Source of the DNA: Falsiroseomonas tokyonensis
Lineage (GTDB): Bacteria; Pseudomonadota; Alphaproteobacteria; Acetobacterales; Acetobacteraceae
DNA length: 64,000 nucleotides
Direction: 5' to 3'
Assembly: GCF_019024325.1 (NCBI RefSeq)
Contig: NZ_JAFNJS010000003.1
Span: 62,001 to 126,000, forward strand
The translations under genes were made by a program, and so were the position numbers. Below, piece by piece: positions 1 through 7,938 of the stretch. Under the pieces are notes generated by a model. It worked only from the letters and a program-made list of their open reading frames with translations, was not told the origin of the DNA and did no database searches. The number at the start of each line of letters is the position of its first letter. Position 1 is the first letter of the stretch.

Positions 1-322
1 CCTCCGTCAGGCTGGGCAGATCGAAGGGCGCGATCTGCGTCTCGGCGGTGCCGATGGCGATCAGCGTGGCGCCGGCCTCGTCGGTCCCGAGGCCGCAGAG
101 CATGCCCCCAGTCGCGACCGTGCCGATGTAGCGGCGCGGGCCCTCCGTCGCTGGCGCGCGCGGAGGACGGGTGGCGAAGAGGGAGACGCTGCCGGCGGTG
201 ACCAGCCAGCGCTGCGTCGGGTCATCCAGGCGCAGGGGCGCATGGGCCGGCAGCGGGAGGCTCGGCGGCGGCTCGGCGCGGGCCGGCGCCTGCCCCTGAT
301 CGGCGGAGAGGTTGTCGGACAT
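1..322 (-). CDS. NHLP bacteriocin export ABC transporter subunit 2, N-terminal part (partial)
   Basis: Partial gene. The ATG is at 322-320 and the frame stays open to the left edge, giving about 107 residues that begin MSDNLSADQGQAPARAEPPP. It starts 2 bases after the stop of the peptidase-exporter, so it is almost certainly co-translated with it. The visible part (RLDDPTQRWLVTAGSVSLFA, then a glycine-rich stretch) resembles the cyclic-nucleotide-binding-like N-terminal domain that precedes the membrane and ATPase domains in the second ABC protein of NHLM/NHLP export loci. The call rests on this similarity and on the neighbours, since the ATPase itself lies outside the window. Confidence 0.7.
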   Translation of the reverse strand, partial: MSDNLSADQGQAPARAEPPPSLPLPAHAPLRLDDPTQRWLVTAGSVSLFATRPPRAPATEGPRRYIGTVATGGMLCGLGTDEAGATLIAIGTAETQIAPFDLPSLTE

Positions 323-324
323 GG

Positions 325-2502
325 TCAACCGCTGGCGAGCATCGTGCGGAAGGGGCCCTCGATCCGCGCCAACTCGTCGGGATGGCCGCGCTGAACGATC
401 TGCCCCCGATGCATCACGACCACCTCATCGCAATCGCGCACAAGGGCCAGGCGATGCGCGATCACGATCATGGTGCAGCCGCGCCGCCGCAGGTTTCGCA
501 TCAGCGCGGCCTCGGAGCGGTTGTCGAGCGAAGCGGTGGCCTCATCCAGCACCAGTATCGCTGGATCCGTCACGATGGCCCGGGCCAGTTCCAGCCGCGC
601 GCGCTGCCCGCCGGACCAGTTGCGGCCTTCCTCTGCCACCACCCCGGCATAACCGCCGCGGCGGGCGAGGATCTCGTCATGGATGGCGGCATCCTGCGCG
701 CATTCGACGAGACGCTCATCGGCCAGGGTCGGGTCCCACATGGCGATATTGTCGCGGATCGTGCCGTCGAAGAGGTAGCCCTGCTGGTCGACCACCGCGA
801 CCTCCCGCCGCAATTCCTCGCGCGGGATGGAGTCGAGCGGTCGGCCATCGATCCGGATCTCGCCGGACCAGGGTCGGTAGAGGCCCGCGATCAGCAGAGC
901 CAGGGTCGACTTGCCGGAGCCCGAGCCACCGACGATACCGAGCCGGCGCCCGGGCTCGATGGTCAGGGAAATGCCGTCGAGCAGCGGCGCTTCCAGCCGG
1001 CTATGCCCGAAGACGACGTCGCGCAGCTCGATATGGCCGGCGAAGCGGGCCGAAGCCGCCCGAGCCGGCGGCTGGGCGAATTCCTGCGCCAGCGGGTGAT
1101 GCAAGGTGTCTTCGAGCAGGGTCAGATTGGCCTTCGCGTCCTGCATCTGCGTCGCGACGCCGAGCAACTGCGCCACCGGCCCCATGAAGCCCATGGTCAG
1201 CGCCTGGAAGGCCACAAGCTGCCCCACCGTCATCTGGCCTTCCATGATACGCGCGCCGCCCAGCACCAGCACGGCGGCAGCGGCCAGGATGGCCACGAAG
1301 GCGGGCAGCCCTTCCAGCATGCCCCTGCGCAGCGCCAGGCGCTGGGTGATATTGGCGACGCCGGCGCGGGTTCCGGCCAGCTGGGCCAGCAGCAGGCTCT
1401 CGCTGCCGGCGGAGCGATAGGTCTCGATCATCTGCAGCCCCTGCTTGCCGAGCCCATCCGAGCGGAGGGTGCACGACAGCAGGCGCTGGTTGTCGTCGCT
1501 AAGCGAGCGGCTGAGCAAGGCGAGAGCCACCAGGTTGACGATCGCCGCCAGGACCACGATGGCGGTCAGAAGCAGGTCGTAGAGCGCCATGGCCAGGGCG
1601 TAGACAAAGGCGGTGACCAGCCCCAGGAGGCCGCGGCCGACATCGCCCGAGACCAGTCGCGCGATCCTGTCGTTCAGCACGACGCGGCCGGTGACATCGC
1701 CGGGATGGCGCTGGGCGAAGAAGGAAACCGGCAGCTTCGTCAGCCGCTCCAAAAAATTGGCGGATCCGGCGACCGAAAGCCGCGTCTCCAGTCGCAGCAG
1801 CAGGTTGAGCTGCAACCAGGTGATCAAGGCCATGGCCGCGGCGGCGCCGGCCATGCCGTAGAGCAGCGGCTCCAGCCATGAATCGAAGCGGCCGACCAGA
1901 ACATCGTCCACGAAGATCTGGGAGAAAGCCGGAACCAGCAGGGCGGGGATCATCAGCAGCAGGCTGATGCCAAACAGGAAGCCGAAACTGGCCTCGTTGC
2001 CGCGCAGGCGGCGGAGGATGCCACCCAGCGCGCGCGGCGGCTCGCCACCCTTGCGGAAGTTCGGACCGGGTTCCAGCACCAATGCCACCCCGGTGAAATT
2101 GCGGTCCAGCTCCTCCTTCGTGATCCGTCGAGGGCCGCTGGCGGGATCGTTGATGTAGACGTGGCGAGGCCCGATCCCCTCGATGACAACGAAGTGGTTC
2201 ATGCCCCAATGCGCGATCAGCGGCATCTTCATGCCGGCAAGATGGCCCGGTTCCATGCGGAAGGCCTGCACTGCCAGGCCGTACTGTCGGGCGGCCGCGG
2301 CCACATGGCTGGCGCGGCTGCCGTCGCGGGACACGCCGCAGGCCACGCGCAGCTCCTCCAGCGCCAGCCAGCGGCCGTAATGGGCCAGGACGATGCCGAG
2401 TGCCGCGGCACCGCATTCCACGGCCTCCATCTGCAGGACGGTGGGGGTGCGGACCCGGGTGCCGGAACGTCCGGGCCGCGGCGTCGCGGTGCCGGCATTC
2501 AT
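325..2502 (-). CDS. NHLM-type bacteriocin export ABC transporter with C39 peptidase domain
   Basis: A 725-residue inner-membrane exporter that should cleave a leader peptide and pump the product out. Residues 20-140 form a C39 peptidase domain with the expected catalytic triad: Cys30 in MEAVECGAAALG, His103 in GMNHFVVIEG and Asp119 in INDPASG. A six-helix exporter region spans about 170-460. The ABC ATPase follows, with Walker A around GGSGSGKS (Lys531), signature WSGGQ and Walker B AILVLDEATASLD. Length and domain order match the NHLM ABC1 family. Its ATG overlaps the stop of the upstream HlyD-like gene by 4 bases, and the next ABC gene starts 2 bases beyond its stop, so the three form one operon. 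The cargo peptide is unknown. Confidence 0.9.
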   Translation of the reverse strand: MNAGTATPRPGRSGTRVRTPTVLQMEAVECGAAALGIVLAHYGRWLALEELRVACGVSRDGSRASHVAAAARQYGLAVQAFRMEPGHLAGMKMPLIAHWGMNHFVVIEGIGPRHVYINDPASGPRRITKEELDRNFTGVALVLEPGPNFRKGGEPPRALGGILRRLRGNEASFGFLFGISLLLMIPALLVPAFSQIFVDDVLVGRFDSWLEPLLYGMAGAAAAMALITWLQLNLLLRLETRLSVAGSANFLERLTKLPVSFFAQRHPGDVTGRVVLNDRIARLVSGDVGRGLLGLVTAFVYALAMALYDLLLTAIVVLAAIVNLVALALLSRSLSDDNQRLLSCTLRSDGLGKQGLQMIETYRSAGSESLLLAQLAGTRAGVANITQRLALRRGMLEGLPAFVAILAAAAVLVLGGARIMEGQMTVGQLVAFQALTMGFMGPVAQLLGVATQMQDAKANLTLLEDTLHHPLAQEFAQPPARAASARFAGHIELRDVVFGHSRLEAPLLDGISLTIEPGRRLGIVGGSGSGKSTLALLIAGLYRPWSGEIRIDGRPLDSIPREELRREVAVVDQQGYLFDGTIRDNIAMWDPTLADERLVECAQDAAIHDEILARRGGYAGVVAEEGRNWSGGQRARLELARAIVTDPAILVLDEATASLDNRSEAALMRNLRRRGCTMIVIAHRLALVRDCDEVVVMHRGQIVQRGHPDELARIEGPFRTMLASG

Positions 2503-3788
2503 GGCGTGGCCGCGTCGGCGGTCCGGGTCAGCCAGCCGCGCAGGGCCGGGAAGGCGAGCCCGATCAGCCGCACGGAGCGGACCGTGAACTCGGCTTCGGC
2601 CAGAGTGCCGGATTCGACCGCGAAATCAGGTCCACCGCCGGTGGACCAGCGCAGGCCGCTGCGGGTGGTCGGGTCACGCTCCAGAGCCACCTCCACCTCG
2701 AAGGGCGTGCCGAGCGCGGTGGTGAAGTTGCGCACCAATTGGTCGTTCTGCAGGGTGCGCAGCAGGCCGGCGGAGGAGGCGGGAACATCGGCCACCCGGA
2801 CGACGCGCCCATACACGAAGCCATGCTCCTCGCGCCGCGTCGAGGAGGGCGAGACTTCCACGCGCAACCCCTCGGCCAGCCGCTTGCCATCCTGGGCGGT
2901 GACATAGACGACGGCCATGGTTCCGCCATGGCCTTCGGTGGGATCACGTTCGATCGTCAACAGGGCCGTGCCGCGCTGGACGACCTGGCCCTCGTTCACC
3001 TTGGCCTCGACCACAGTGCCCGAATAGGGCGCCAGCACGGCGCCCAGGCGCAGCAGGCGATCCCGCAGGGCCTGCGCCTGGCGTTCCGTCTCATCCGCCC
3101 GGCGCTCGGCCTCCATCGTCTCCCGCTCACGCTGCGTGCGCTTGAGGGCTTGGTCCAGCACAAGCTGCTCGCGTTCGTTGCGGGCGGCGGCGATCTGTTC
3201 GCGGACCTGGAAGACCTCCACGCGGGCGAAAAGCGCGCGGTCACGGTTCACCAGATTCTGCTGCGAAAGCCCGCGAAGCACGTCCTCCCGCTGAATCATC
3301 ATGGAGAGACGTTCCTCCAGCAGCCGGAGGTTCTGCGTCAGCGCCGCGTCGCGGGCGACACGGAAGGCATCGGCCGCCGCTTCCTCGCGGCGATGGAACT
3401 CGATGAGCTCGCGGCGGTGCCGGGCGGCATCGGCGGCCTGGCCTTCGGCAAGGGAGAGCTGGAGGCGGACCTCGGATTGATCGACCTGGGCCACCGGCCG
3501 CCCGGCCTCAACGCGGTCGCCCGGTCGCACCAGCAGGGACTCGATCCGGCCATCCGTGTCCGCGACGATGTCCACCACGCCACCCGGCGGCAGAAGGATC
3601 CCGCGCCCGGACACCTTGACCGGAACGTCGATCAGGGAGGCCCAGACCAATCCGATGATGGCCATGGCCAGCAGGGCCCCGCCGACCGCCCAGGTCCAGG
3701 GCCGCATGACCCGCAGCGCCTCATCATAGCGATCTGGCGCCGCGGCCTCGGTAACGGCCTCCGAGCGGAACAGGGATGGTGACGACAT
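2499..3788 (-). CDS. HlyD-family periplasmic adaptor of NHLM export system
   Basis: A 429-residue membrane fusion protein expected to bridge the inner-membrane exporter and the outer membrane. After a cytoplasmic tail of about 40 residues there is one transmembrane helix (WAVGGALLAMAIIGLVWASL). A biotinyl-lipoyl-like segment (GGVVDIVADTDGRIESLLVR) follows, then a long helical hairpin (about 110-260, rich in Glu, Arg and Ala) and the second lipoyl half (VLAPYSGTVVEAKVNEGQVV). It is the first gene of the minus-strand operon and overlaps the exporter start as ATGA. No outer-membrane factor is encoded nearby. The family is sure; the NHLM assignment comes from the adjacent peptidase exporter. Confidence 0.85.
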   Translation of the reverse strand: MSSPSLFRSEAVTEAAAPDRYDEALRVMRPWTWAVGGALLAMAIIGLVWASLIDVPVKVSGRGILLPPGGVVDIVADTDGRIESLLVRPGDRVEAGRPVAQVDQSEVRLQLSLAEGQAADAARHRRELIEFHRREEAAADAFRVARDAALTQNLRLLEERLSMMIQREDVLRGLSQQNLVNRDRALFARVEVFQVREQIAAARNEREQLVLDQALKRTQRERETMEAERRADETERQAQALRDRLLRLGAVLAPYSGTVVEAKVNEGQVVQRGTALLTIERDPTEGHGGTMAVVYVTAQDGKRLAEGLRVEVSPSSTRREEHGFVYGRVVRVADVPASSAGLLRTLQNDQLVRNFTTALGTPFEVEVALERDPTTRSGLRWSTGGGPDFAVESGTLAEAEFTVRSVRLIGLAFPALRGWLTRTADAATP

Positions 3789-4022
3789 GAGCGCGGCAAG
3801 GTTCCCAGGCTGCGTCTCAAGCTCTGCGCAGCTGGCCTTGAGTGTGCCGCAAGTTCTTCATCTTGCAAACGGGCAAAGAAGTTGAGATTCGCCCAGCGCT
3901 TGGCGCTTCATTGCTGGCCCATATGGGGGGCGGCGATCCAGGACGATTGACGTTCCATCCGGCAGGGCCTGCGCCCAAGGAAGCTTATTGAGATGGCTGC
4001 GTAGTGCCAGGTCTCACCGAGG
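3789..4022. other. Intergenic region upstream of the NHLM operon
   Basis: 234 bases between the HlyD start and the stop of the dipeptidase gene. I checked all frames for a short peptide precursor (Nif11- or nitrile-hydratase-leader-like) that would fit the exporter. The minus-strand ATG-started frames end after 12-14 codons and look non-coding. It presumably holds the operon promoter, but no convincing -35/-10 pair was seen. Confidence 0.5.
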
Positions 4023-5081
4023 TCAGCCTGCTGCGCGCAGGACGGCGCGCCAGATGCGAAGGAAATTTCCTGACCAAAGGAGGCCTAGCTCCCGTGCGCC
4101 GTAGCCCCGGCGAAGCAACTCGGCGCTCAGCTGCCCCGTGGTGGAGGCGTCCTGCCACCCCTCCACGCCGCCGCCGCCATCGAAGTCGGAGGACAGCCCG
4201 ACATGGTCGATGCCGATCCGGCGCACCGCATAGTCGACGTGATCGGCCATCTCCGCGACGCTGGCGCGCGCCGTGCCATCGGGACCCGGATTAACCAGGA
4301 AACTCGGCATGGCCGTGATCTGGATCAGCCCGCCCACATCGCGCAGCGCATCGAGCTGGACATCGTCCAGGTTGCGCGGATGGTCGCGGAGCGTCCGGCA
4401 GCAGGCATGGGTGGCCACGATCGGCGTGCGCGAAAGCTCCGCCGCCTGCAGCATGCCGCTGCGCGCCACATGCGAGACGTCGACCATCAGGCCGACCCGG
4501 TTCATCTCCCGGATCGCATCCCGGCCTAGCGCGGAAAGCCCGCCATGCAGCGAGACGGCGTCGCCCAGCTCCGCGCGCGGGCGCGCCGCATCGGACAGCG
4601 CATTGTGCCCGTCATGAGTGACGGTAACATAGATGGCGCCGAGGCTGCGCCACAGGGCGAGCCGGGACAGATCCGTCCCCATGGCATAGCCATTCTCGAC
4701 CCCAAGCAGGATGGCGAGCGTACCTTCGGCCGCGCAGGCCTCGAACTCATCCGGGGTGGTGCAGAGTTGGCGCCGCATCGGCGCATCGCCGGCGGTCGCG
4801 GCAATGGCCCGCAGCATGGCCTCCGCCCTGGCCCCGGCTGCGTCATGCCCCTCCGGCGTCCGCGGGCCCTGCGGGACATAGGCGATGAAGACCACGCCCT
4901 TGAGCCCACCGGCCAGCATCTTCGGGTAGTCCACCCGCCGCGAGGTCGCCGTCGCGGGGTCGGGCGTGGCCGGCCAGGGGATGTCGACATGGGTGTCGAG
5001 GGTCAGGGTGCTGGCATGGATCGCCTGGTACGCGGCCAGGGCATCCGGCGCGATCGCCGGGAGGTCGGAGGACTGGGTCAT
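4023..5081 (-). CDS. Membrane dipeptidase (peptidase M19, renal dipeptidase family)
   Basis: 352 residues, zinc-dependent dipeptidase of the amidohydrolase fold, usual length. Motifs in order: the N-terminal metal site TLDTHVDIPW (His-x-Asp, about residue 33); EAMLRA; LGVENGYAMG with the bridging Glu; a metal His in the segment DVSHVARSGML; and ATHACCRTLRDHPRNLDD with the last metal ligands. No signal peptide is evident, so it is probably cytoplasmic. It sits 31 bases after an ABC amino-acid permease gene on the same strand, which suggests hydrolysis of imported dipeptides. The M19 family includes beta-lactam- and D-amino-acid-dipeptide-active members, so exact substrate is open. Confidence 0.88.
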   Translation of the reverse strand: MTQSSDLPAIAPDALAAYQAIHASTLTLDTHVDIPWPATPDPATATSRRVDYPKMLAGGLKGVVFIAYVPQGPRTPEGHDAAGARAEAMLRAIAATAGDAPMRRQLCTTPDEFEACAAEGTLAILLGVENGYAMGTDLSRLALWRSLGAIYVTVTHDGHNALSDAARPRAELGDAVSLHGGLSALGRDAIREMNRVGLMVDVSHVARSGMLQAAELSRTPIVATHACCRTLRDHPRNLDDVQLDALRDVGGLIQITAMPSFLVNPGPDGTARASVAEMADHVDYAVRRIGIDHVGLSSDFDGGGGVEGWQDASTTGQLSAELLRRGYGARELGLLWSGNFLRIWRAVLRAAG

Positions 5082-5112
5082 GCTGCGACGCTGGCCGGGC
5101 GCGCCGCGGGCG

Positions 5113-5886
5113 TCAACCGTCCCGCCGACGCCCCTGGTCGGCGCCCAGCCGCCGCTCCAGCCATCGCGTGCCGGCGGAGATCAACAGGATCAGCACCAGG
5201 TATTCCAGGATCAGGATGGTGTAGATCTCGAGTGGCCGGAACACCGACACCACCAGCTCATTGGCTCGCCGCGTCAGGTCCTGGTAACCGATCACGCTGG
5301 CCAGGCTGCTCATCTTCACGACATAGACGAACTGGTTGGCGATGGGCGGCAAGATGCGGCGCACCGCCTGCGGCAGGATGACAAACCGCATGGTCTGCCA
5401 GCGCGACAGGCCGAGTGCGGCGGCGCCCTCGCGCTGTCCCTGCTCGATGCTCTGGATGCCGCCGCGCAGGATCTCGGCCTCGAAGGCCGAATCGCAGATA
5501 GCGATGGCGAGCAGGGCCGCGGTGAAGACATCGAGCCGGATGCCGAGCACGACCGGCAGCCCGTAGAAGACCCAAAGGATCAGGACCAGGATCGGCACGG
5601 CGCGGAACAGCTCGACCCAGAGGCGGTTGGCCAGCCGCAGCGCCCGGTAGCGGGAGAAGCCGAGCAAAGCGACGGCGGTGCCAAGCAGGACCGAGAGCAG
5701 GATGGCGGCCAGGGAGAGCGAAACCGTCGCCCAGAGCCCCTCCGCCATGAAGCCCAGATTGGCGCGCCCCCTTGCGTCGAAGGGGTCGACCACGTGCCAG
5801 CCCCAATTGCCGCCACATCCCGCCAGAAGCACGGGTAGCAGCAGAATCCAGGGCCTGGGCAGGGTGCGCGGCGGTTGGGGTGGCAT
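5113..5886 (-). CDS. Amino-acid ABC transporter permease (HisM/GlnP type)
   Basis: 257 residues from the ATG at 5886; an upstream ATG in frame would add 46 unconvincing basic residues. Several membrane helices are visible (IMLLPV-type leader, LWATVSLSLAAILLSVLLG, RAVPILVLILWVFYGLPVVL, and the C-terminal IYTILILEYLVLILLI). The ATPase-contacting EAA loop is present as EAEILRGGIQSIEQGQREGA...ALGL. This is the 'His/Glu/Gln/Arg/opine' permease family. The binding-protein gene is divergent, 121 bases away. No ATPase gene is in the window, so the ATPase must be supplied elsewhere. The dipeptidase gene follows and is probably co-transcribed. Confidence 0.88.
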   Translation of the reverse strand: MPPQPPRTLPRPWILLLPVLLAGCGGNWGWHVVDPFDARGRANLGFMAEGLWATVSLSLAAILLSVLLGTAVALLGFSRYRALRLANRLWVELFRAVPILVLILWVFYGLPVVLGIRLDVFTAALLAIAICDSAFEAEILRGGIQSIEQGQREGAAALGLSRWQTMRFVILPQAVRRILPPIANQFVYVVKMSSLASVIGYQDLTRRANELVVSVFRPLEIYTILILEYLVLILLISAGTRWLERRLGADQGRRRDG

Positions 5887-5954
5887 GGCGCCTGTCTCCC
5901 ACGCTTTGCCCGGGCCGGCGAGATGGACCGTTGCAGTTGATTTCCGGTCTGGAC

Positions 5955-5976
5955 GTTGCGCATCTGCCAGCGCAAC
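5955..5976. promoter_or_regulatory. Inverted repeat between divergent ABC transporter genes
   Basis: Perfect 7-base arms, GTTGCGC (5955-5961) and GCGCAAC (5970-5976), separated by 8 bases. They lie in the 121-base gap between the permease start (5886) and the binding-protein start (6008). The placement suggests a regulator site controlling one or both divergent promoters; the regulator is unknown. Confidence 0.4.
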
Positions 5977-6007
5977 CAAACTCCGCTTCCGAAACAGGAG
6001 CCACCGC

Positions 6008-6802
6008 ATGCACCGCCGACACATCCCGGCCGCCGCCGCCGCAGCCGCCCTTCTGGTGCCCGCCCAGGCACTGGCGCAGCCCGCGGCGGCAGGGCGCCTT
6101 CAGGCGATCCAGTCGGCCGGCCGCATTCGCATCGGCACGACCGGCGACTTCAACCCGATGAGCTTCCGCGACCCGGCGACCCGCTCCTATCGCGGCCACC
6201 AGATCGAGGCCGCGGAGCAACTGGCACGCGACATGGGCGTGCGCGCGGAATTCGTGGCGACGGATTGGCGGACGCTCATCAGCGGCCTGCAGGCCGATCA
6301 GTACGACGTCGTCTTCACCGGCACCTCCATGTCGGTGGCCCGCGCCCTGGCGGCCAGCTTCACCATCCCCTGGGGGCGCACCGGCTTCATCCCCCTGACG
6401 ACCAGGCGCAACGCGGCGCGATTCGCCAATTGGGACTCGCTGAACCAGAGGGGCGTGACGCTGGCGACCAACCTCGGCACGACGATGGAGCAATTCGTGC
6501 AGCAGGCGCTGCCGGCCGCCACCCTACGCCGCGTCGAAAGCCCTGCGCGAGACTGGCAGGAACTGCTGGGCGGGCGGGTGGACGCCACCATGTCCACGGT
6601 GATCGAGGCGGCCTTCCTGACCCGTGAATACCCGGACCTGGTCGCGCTGTTTACCGACCAGCCGCGCAATCCGATCCCCATGGCCTTCATGGCGCCGCTG
6701 CAGGATCCGGTCTTCCTGAACTTCCTCAACGCCTGGGTGACCATCCGGCTGGCCAGCGGCTTCTTTGCCGAACTGGGCCAGAAATGGGGGGTGAGCGCCT
6801 GA
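6008..6802 (+). CDS. ABC transporter substrate-binding protein, family 3
   Basis: 264 residues from the ATG at 6008, preceded by AGGAG at 5996-6000. An N-terminal signal peptide (MHRRHIPAAAAAAALLVPAQ, cleavage after ALA) sends it to the periplasm. The mature part has the family 3 signature opening (IRIGTTGDFNPMSFRD) and the ligand-lobe segment DWRTLISGLQADQYDVVFTG. This resembles polar amino-acid binders and cyclohexadienyl-dehydratase-like proteins. It is divergent from the permease gene, so the two probably form one importer. The substrate cannot be read from the sequence. Confidence 0.85.
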   Translation: MHRRHIPAAAAAAALLVPAQALAQPAAAGRLQAIQSAGRIRIGTTGDFNPMSFRDPATRSYRGHQIEAAEQLARDMGVRAEFVATDWRTLISGLQADQYDVVFTGTSMSVARALAASFTIPWGRTGFIPLTTRRNAARFANWDSLNQRGVTLATNLGTTMEQFVQQALPAATLRRVESPARDWQELLGGRVDATMSTVIEAAFLTREYPDLVALFTDQPRNPIPMAFMAPLQDPVFLNFLNAWVTIRLASGFFAELGQKWGVSA

Positions 6803-6806
6803 CCTC

Positions 6807-7094
6807 TCAGGCCAGGAGCTGCAGCAACAGCATGCCAAAGCCCAGCAGGGCGGTGGGCGTGGCCAGAGCCAGCAGCGCGGTCAGCGGCAGCGGAGCCTCC
6901 GGCATGCCCCGTTCTGCGCGCGACGGAATCGCGATGGCCGCGGGATAGGTCAGGACCCTGCGCCGACGCGCGGAGGGCGGGGGCAGGCGGATCACCTTCG
7001 CGCCGCGCCCCGTGGCCTCCTCCGGAAGGCCTGCGTCATCGGTCCGCAGGAACCAGAGCGGGATGGTCTGCCGAGCAATCCGGGCTGAGGTCAT
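6807..7094 (-). CDS. Hypothetical protein with C-terminal membrane helix
   Basis: 95 residues if started at the ATG at 7094; an upstream in-frame start would add 32 residues. No family recognised. The middle is basic (PPPSARRRRVLTYP) and the C-terminus is a single long hydrophobic segment (LTALLALATPTALLGFGMLL). This suggests a tail-anchored inner-membrane protein. It ends 4 bases from the convergent binding-protein stop and lies between unrelated genes. Codon usage looks like coding sequence, but no homologue is known to me. Confidence 0.45.
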   Translation of the reverse strand: MTSARIARQTIPLWFLRTDDAGLPEEATGRGAKVIRLPPPSARRRRVLTYPAAIAIPSRAERGMPEAPLPLTALLALATPTALLGFGMLLLQLLA

Positions 7095-7206
7095 GATGGT
7101 CTCGCATCCTGCAATGCGGCGCCCCCCGGCCGCTGACCGGCGGGACAGCCGCTGCGACCCGAGGCAACCGCCATGCCATGCAGATTGCAAGGGCGTGGCC
7201 TCAGGC

Positions 7207-7938
7207 CTACCCGGCGCGGGCAGCGTCGATCAGGTCGCGCATGCGGCGCACCGCGCTGGGCAGGCCTTCGAAGATGCTCTGGCCGATCAGGAAATGCCCG
7301 ATCGAGACCTCGGACACCTCCGGGATCGCGGCGATGCCGCCGATGCAGTCGAAATCCAGCCCATGCCCGGCGTGGCAGAGCAGCCCGGCCTCGGCGACCA
7401 GCCGCGCGCCCTCCACCAACCGGGCCAGGTGCGGCGCGCGGGCCGCCGGCGCCGCATCGGCATAGGTCCCGGTGTGCAGTTCCACGCAATTCGCTCCGAT
7501 CCGGGCCGCGGCCTCGATCTGCCGCGCATCCGCTTCGATGAAGATCGAGGTCCGGATGCCGGCGCCGGTCAGGCGCTTGACCATCTCCGCAAAGGCAGGA
7601 CCGGCCCGCAGGATGTCGAGCCCGCCTTCGGTCGTCAGTTCCTGGCGCTTTTCCGGCACCAGGCAGACGGCTTCCGGCAGCAGCGCGGTGGCGATGCCGA
7701 CCATCTCCTCGGTCGCCGCCATCTCCAGGTTCAGCTTCGTCGGCACTTCGGCCTTCATGCGCTCCACATCCCGGTCGCGGATGTGCCGGCGATCCTCACG
7801 CAGATGCACAGTGATGCCCTCGGCCCCGGCGGCCAGGCAGAGATGGGCCGCGGCGACGGGATCCGGGAAGTGGCCGCCGCGCGCGTTGCGGAGGGTGGCG
7901 ACGTGGTCGACGTTGATCGACAGCAGCAAATGATTCAT
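7207..7938 (-). CDS. pdxJ: Pyridoxine 5'-phosphate synthase PdxJ
   Basis: 243 residues, usual length. It condenses 1-deoxy-D-xylulose 5-phosphate with the product of PdxA to give pyridoxine 5'-phosphate, the last ring-forming step of de novo vitamin B6 synthesis, in the cytosol. Hallmarks are the start LLLSINVDHVATLRNARGG, HLREDRRHI, NLEMAAT, the catalytic Glu in LVPEKRQELTTEGGLD, ELHTGTYA and AGHGLDF. The ATG overlaps the pdxA stop by 4 bases (ATGA at 7938-7935), so translation is coupled and the two B6 genes form one operon. Confidence 0.96.
   Translation of the reverse strand: MNHLLLSINVDHVATLRNARGGHFPDPVAAAHLCLAAGAEGITVHLREDRRHIRDRDVERMKAEVPTKLNLEMAATEEMVGIATALLPEAVCLVPEKRQELTTEGGLDILRAGPAFAEMVKRLTGAGIRTSIFIEADARQIEAAARIGANCVELHTGTYADAAPAARAPHLARLVEGARLVAEAGLLCHAGHGLDFDCIGGIAAIPEVSEVSIGHFLIGQSIFEGLPSAVRRMRDLIDAARAG

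Noticed and set aside
382-1881. 499-codon plus-strand frame at the left end
   Set aside because: Antisense to the peptidase-ABC exporter, whose catalytic motifs are all intact on the minus strand.
3789-4022. Possible peptide precursor for the NHLM exporter
   Set aside because: ATG-started minus-strand frames there are only 12-14 codons and contain no leader or double-Gly signal.
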